Assembly (NCBI RefSeq): GCF_900541605.1
Contig: NZ_UQKJ01000084.1
Coordinates: forward strand, 1 to 8,061
DNA from: an uncultured Dialister sp.
GTDB lineage: Bacteria; Bacillota; Negativicutes; Veillonellales; Dialisteraceae
DNA: 8,061 bases
Direction: 5' to 3'
The notes under the pieces are model-generated. The model was not told the DNA's origin. It ran no database searches and saw nothing but the letters and a program-made list of their open reading frames with translations. Positions 5,651 to 8,061 of the stretch are shown piece after piece. The first letter of the stretch is position 1; every line of letters begins with the position of its first letter. A program made the position numbers and the translations under genes.

Positions 5651-5890
5651 GGGTATTCCCAATGGGATATCCGGCGCTGAGGGGCATGGCTTCGCGCCCA
5701 GAATAGTAAGGTATATAAGTTCACACTTCCCTGTAAGCACAGCAGCCCACCTGCTGTACAAGCAGAGCGGTATTCAGCCATCACTCGGGTAACAAACATC
5801 TGTAAGTCGGCTTCCGGTCTCCTTACCAACCATCCGGTATGGCTGAATGTACATTTTCCAGATCATTATCTTATCCTATCCGGATGATCT
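5651..5890. other. inverted-repeat-rich, gene-free block; possible structured RNA
   Basis: No convincing gene is seen, but folding potential is high. A perfect 10-bp arm pair (5772-5781 with 5839-5848) encloses GTAAG/CTTAC (5802-5806, 5822-5826) and CGG/CCG (5808-5810, 5814-5816). Next to it, 5737-5745 and 5751-5759 form a 9-bp hairpin with loop 5746-5750. GGCGC/GCGCC (5673-5677, 5694-5698), a bulged stem at 5651-5672 and a 7-bp arm pair (5860-5866, 5884-5890) flank these. The 9-bp hairpin is unbroken only on the minus strand (G-U there, C-A on plus), a hint for that strand. I looked for 6S, tmRNA, RNase P, SRP, T-box and common riboswitch motifs and recognised none. Base composition is clearly richer in GC than the AT-rich neighbour on the right. 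Confidence 0.4.
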
Positions 5891-6151
5891 TCGCCACTCC
5901 TTGTTAAAAAAAATATTTATATATATGAGCGTCCTTATTTTATATATCATATAGTGTATGCTGCTAAAAAAGGTCCTGCCAGTTCACATTTTAATATATA
6001 TGTATTATATAGGAATGCTGACCATCAAAACGTCATCCTTACCCTATGAATTAATCTCATCATTTTCCCGGTTCATATTACTTTATTGCATTCACATAAA
6101 GTTCCTTATTTGCAGATATAGTATACTCACTAAAGTTTTTCTGTTACACTA
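5891..6151. other. AT-rich intergenic stretch without recognised content
   Basis: Runs such as A8, TATATATA and TAATATATATG dominate. A 65-codon plus frame at 5958 has no ribosome binding site and a composition expected of AT-rich noise. It may act as upstream promoter DNA for the divergent genes, but no specific site can be named. Confidence 0.5.
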
Positions 6152-6180
6152 TTGACGAAATCAAAGAGAGGTAGTATTCT
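6152..6180 (+). promoter_or_regulatory. probable promoter of the CstA-family gene
   Basis: TTGACG (6152-6157) and TATTCT (6175-6180) are spaced by 17 bp, matching the consensus at 5 of 6 and 4 of 6 positions. The start would fall near 6187 and give a leader of about 260 bases. Confidence 0.55.
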
Positions 6181-6186
6181 ATTATG

Positions 6187-6446
6187 CGTACGCGGCAAGC
6201 GATGAGAAGTAAATGGTATAAGTCATGAGTTTTCCTTATACAACTTCCCATGCATTACGTTTAATCATGATATGCAGGTTTTGAAAGGAGATGGATTCCA
6301 TAGGAAAGGTTATTAGAGAAGCACCACAGTTTTTCTGACACGCTTTACTTCATGAAGAAAAGGAGCATCCTTTTCTGACGGAAACGGGCCTATCCCTATG
6401 GACTGTTCATGAGCCCGACTGATTATTTGTTTAAGGAGGCATTGCC
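6187..6446 (+). promoter_or_regulatory. long leader of the CstA-family gene with three hairpins
   Basis: Three inverted repeats are visible: GTATAAG/CTTATAC (6216-6222, 6235-6241), a perfect 9-bp stem with 3-base loop (6356-6364, 6368-6376), and CGGGC/GCCCG (6385-6389, 6413-6417). A palindrome CTTCATGAAG (6348-6357) abuts the second. TTTTCTGAC occurs twice, 40 bases apart (6331, 6371). No hairpin is followed by a T-run, so no attenuator is evident. No known riboswitch motif was recognised. Regulation at RNA level is only a possibility. Confidence 0.35.
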
Positions 6447-7916
6447 TTGACTACATTTCTTCTTGCCCTGGCAGCTCTGATTGCAGGGTATTTCATCTAC
6501 GGCAGTTTCGTAGACCATCTCTTTGGACCGACAGATCGTAAGACGCCGGCCCTCATTCACAATGACGGCGTTGATTACATGCCCCTTCCTACCTGGAAGG
6601 TTTTCCTGATCCAGCTTCTAAACATTGCCGGCCTTGGACCGATCTTTGGCGCTCTCGGCGGTGCCCTCTGGGGTCCTTCTGTATATCTCTGGATTGTTCT
6701 CGGCACCATTTTTGCCGGCGGCGTACATGATTACCTCTCCGGCATGATGTCCATCCGGGAAGACGGACACAGTATTTCTGAAATCGTCGGATGCCACATG
6801 GGCCACACCATGCTGACCATCATGCGTTTCTTCTCTGTCATTCTGCTGGTTCTTGTTGGTACCGTATTCATGACCGGCCCGGCTATGCTGCTGGCGAAAC
6901 TGACCGGCTGGCAGGTTCTCCCCTGGCTCATCGTGGTCCTTGCCTACTATTTCCTGGCAACCCTTCTTCCGATCGATAAAATCATTGCCCGGTTCTATCC
7001 GATTTTCGGTATCTGCCTCATCGTTATGGCCCTCGGTATTGCCGGCGGCATGCTGATGGGTGTCGGTGGCCACACCATGCCGGAAATGGTCCTCGCAAAC
7101 CTCTATCCTGGAGATAACAAGCTCCCCATCTGGCCGCTCATGTTCATCACCGTGGCCTGCGGCGCTATCTCCGGTTTCCATTCCACCCAGTCCCCGATCA
7201 TGGCCCGCTGCCTGAAGGACGAACGCCTTGGCCGTCCCGTATTCTACGGTGCCATGGTTGCCGAAGGCGTGATCTGCCTCATCTGGGCTGCTGCCGGTGT
7301 TACATTCTTTGACGGAACCGGCGGACTGCAGGCTGTCCTGAAAGCAGGTGGTCCTGGCGGTGCTGTCTATGATATCTGCGTCGGCTACATGGGTACCGGT
7401 ATCGGTGCTATCCTCGCCATGCTTGGCGTCATTGCCTGCCCTATCACTTCCGGTGATACCGCTTTCCGCGCAGCCCGCCTGACACTGGCTGACTGGTTCA
7501 AAGTGGACCAGAAGGGCATGACAAAACGTCTCTCCTTCGCTATCCCCCTGCTGGCCATCGGCAGACTTCTTTCCCAGATTGATTTCAATATCGTATGGCG
7601 TTACTTCTCCTGGACAAACCAGACCCTGGCTATGATCGTCCTCTGGACCGGTGCCGTTTACCTCTATCATCAGTGTGCAAACCGCTATGCATGGCTCGTT
7701 GCCTGCATTCCTGCCACCTTCATGTCCATCGTCACCTTCACCTACATTCTCCAGGCAAAAGAAGGTCTCCAGCTGGATCCATCCATTACCTATCCTGCCG
7801 GCATTATCTTCGGCTTCATCTGCCTCGCCCTGTTCCTGAAGAAGACAGTCTTTAAGAGAGATGCGGAAAGAGAATGCGACAATGTTGCTGATTCTGCAGC
7901 TGACGGAAATATCTGA
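6447..7916 (+). CDS. cstA: CstA-family carbon starvation protein, membrane carrier
   Basis: A 489-residue inner-membrane protein with roughly a dozen hydrophobic segments. CstA and its relative BtsT in E. coli take up pyruvate (and CstA has been linked to peptide uptake). This is the short form of the family, since E. coli CstA is about 700 residues. Family marks are DGVDYMP (40-46), the NIAGLGPIFGALGGALWGP stretch (59-77), GGVHDYLSGMMSIREDG (91-107), GAISGFHSTQSPIMAR (239-254), ITSGDTAFRAARL (333-345) and WRYFSWTNQTLA (384-395). The start is TTG, with AAGGAGG 7 bases upstream and no better in-frame ATG; homologues also start just before the first membrane segment. The tail (470-489) is polar and acidic. 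It is a single-gene unit between its own leader and a terminator. The substrate is not determined by sequence; pyruvate is plausible. Confidence 0.93.
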   Translation: MTTFLLALAALIAGYFIYGSFVDHLFGPTDRKTPALIHNDGVDYMPLPTWKVFLIQLLNIAGLGPIFGALGGALWGPSVYLWIVLGTIFAGGVHDYLSGMMSIREDGHSISEIVGCHMGHTMLTIMRFFSVILLVLVGTVFMTGPAMLLAKLTGWQVLPWLIVVLAYYFLATLLPIDKIIARFYPIFGICLIVMALGIAGGMLMGVGGHTMPEMVLANLYPGDNKLPIWPLMFITVACGAISGFHSTQSPIMARCLKDERLGRPVFYGAMVAEGVICLIWAAAGVTFFDGTGGLQAVLKAGGPGGAVYDICVGYMGTGIGAILAMLGVIACPITSGDTAFRAARLTLADWFKVDQKGMTKRLSFAIPLLAIGRLLSQIDFNIVWRYFSWTNQTLAMIVLWTGAVYLYHQCANRYAWLVACIPATFMSIVTFTYILQAKEGLQLDPSITYPAGIIFGFICLALFLKKTVFKRDAERECDNVADSAADGNI

Positions 7917-7929
7917 TGTAAGCAATAAT

Positions 7930-7958
7930 AAAAAATCCCGCTTAACGCGGGATTTTTT
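7930..7958 (+). terminator. rho-independent terminator after the CstA-family gene
   Basis: AAAAAATCCCGC and GCGGGATTTTTT form a perfect 12-bp stem with a 5-base loop (TTAAC), beginning 13 bases past the stop. T-runs on both sides make it usable from either strand. Confidence 0.93.
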
Positions 7959-7998
7959 ATTTATCCTGTGATTAGAGCGCCTCCCCAAGCATATCAAT

Positions 7999-8061
7999 GG
8001 GGCTAAAGGTGGCAGGTTGGCATCGCTTCGCTCGTTGAAGCGGGGGCATAAGGTGGAGCAG
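7999..8061. repeat. imperfect 44-bp direct repeat at the right edge
   Basis: GGGGCTAAAGGTGG (7999-8012) recurs as GGGGCATAAGGTGG (8043-8056), with 12 of 14 identical, 44 bases apart. Between them lies a hairpin CGCTTC/GAAGCG (8024-8029, 8037-8042). The second unit runs to the end of the window, so more copies may follow. No coding frame is evident. Confidence 0.5.

Noticed and set aside
5617..5829. 70-codon minus frame and a ~60-codon plus frame through the inverted-repeat block
   Set aside because: Neither has a ribosome binding site or a recognisable protein pattern. The stem structure explains the region better than coding does.
5958..6155. 65-codon plus frame in the AT-rich stretch
   Set aside because: No ribosome binding site, hydrophobic composition typical of AT-rich DNA, and the predicted promoter for the downstream gene overlaps its end.
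6291..6338. 15-codon plus ORF (MDSIGKVIREAPQFF) in the CstA-family leader after AAAGGAG
   Set aside because: The Shine-Dalgarno touches the ATG with no spacer, so initiation there is unlikely.
6344..6356. 13-mer TTTACTTCATGAA shared with the speD start on the minus strand
   Set aside because: About one such 13-mer pair is expected by chance in a window of this size on both strands, and the surrounding sequence differs.
6618..7997. 459-codon open frame on minus across the CstA-family gene
   Set aside because: It is antisense to a recognised membrane protein, is charge-rich as expected from reversed hydrophobic codons, and runs through the terminator.

Overview
The window reads as an ordinary chromosomal segment of a moderate-GC anaerobe. 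My best guess is a Negativicute of the Veillonellales type (Dialister or Megasphaera relatives). This rests on the ensemble: Firmicute-like rplM-rpsI and strong AGGAGG ribosome binding sites, together with an E. coli-type (class 1A) SpeD, a short malic enzyme and a short CstA-family carrier. It is an inference and was not tested by any search.

Layout, left to right. Positions 1-110 are non-coding and start with a degenerate 7-bp tandem repeat. A strong hairpin terminator (111-150) follows. Six protein genes then lie on the minus strand. Read in their own direction they are rplM-rpsI (5500 to 4644), an HsdM/HsdS-like orphan gene followed by rdgB (4437 to 2355), and speD followed by malic enzyme (2186 to 172). 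Each pair has its own promoter: a full consensus promoter for rplM, a good -10 for the orphan gene, and an extended -10 for speD. The 860-940 bp on the other side of rplM holds no convincing gene. Its first part (5651-5890) is unusually rich in inverted repeats and may encode or contain a structured RNA; the next part is AT-rich. The last 260 bp is a long leader for the only plus-strand gene, a CstA-family carrier (6447-7916), which ends at a 12-bp terminator hairpin. The last ~60 bp hold an imperfect direct repeat that runs off the window.

Functionally the genes are mostly housekeeping: ribosomal proteins, dITP/XTP clean-up, polyamine synthesis, malate-to-pyruvate conversion, and a probable pyruvate or peptide carrier. 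Three things stand out. (1) The speD mRNA is predicted to begin exactly with a 7-bp hairpin that carries the Shine-Dalgarno sequence in its loop, followed by an 8-codon upstream ORF whose stop overlaps the speD start. (2) The 489-residue orphan protein looks like a single-chain HsdM-HsdS fusion in which the methyltransferase catalytic motif has been lost. (3) The region upstream of rplM looks like a structured RNA that I cannot assign to a family.
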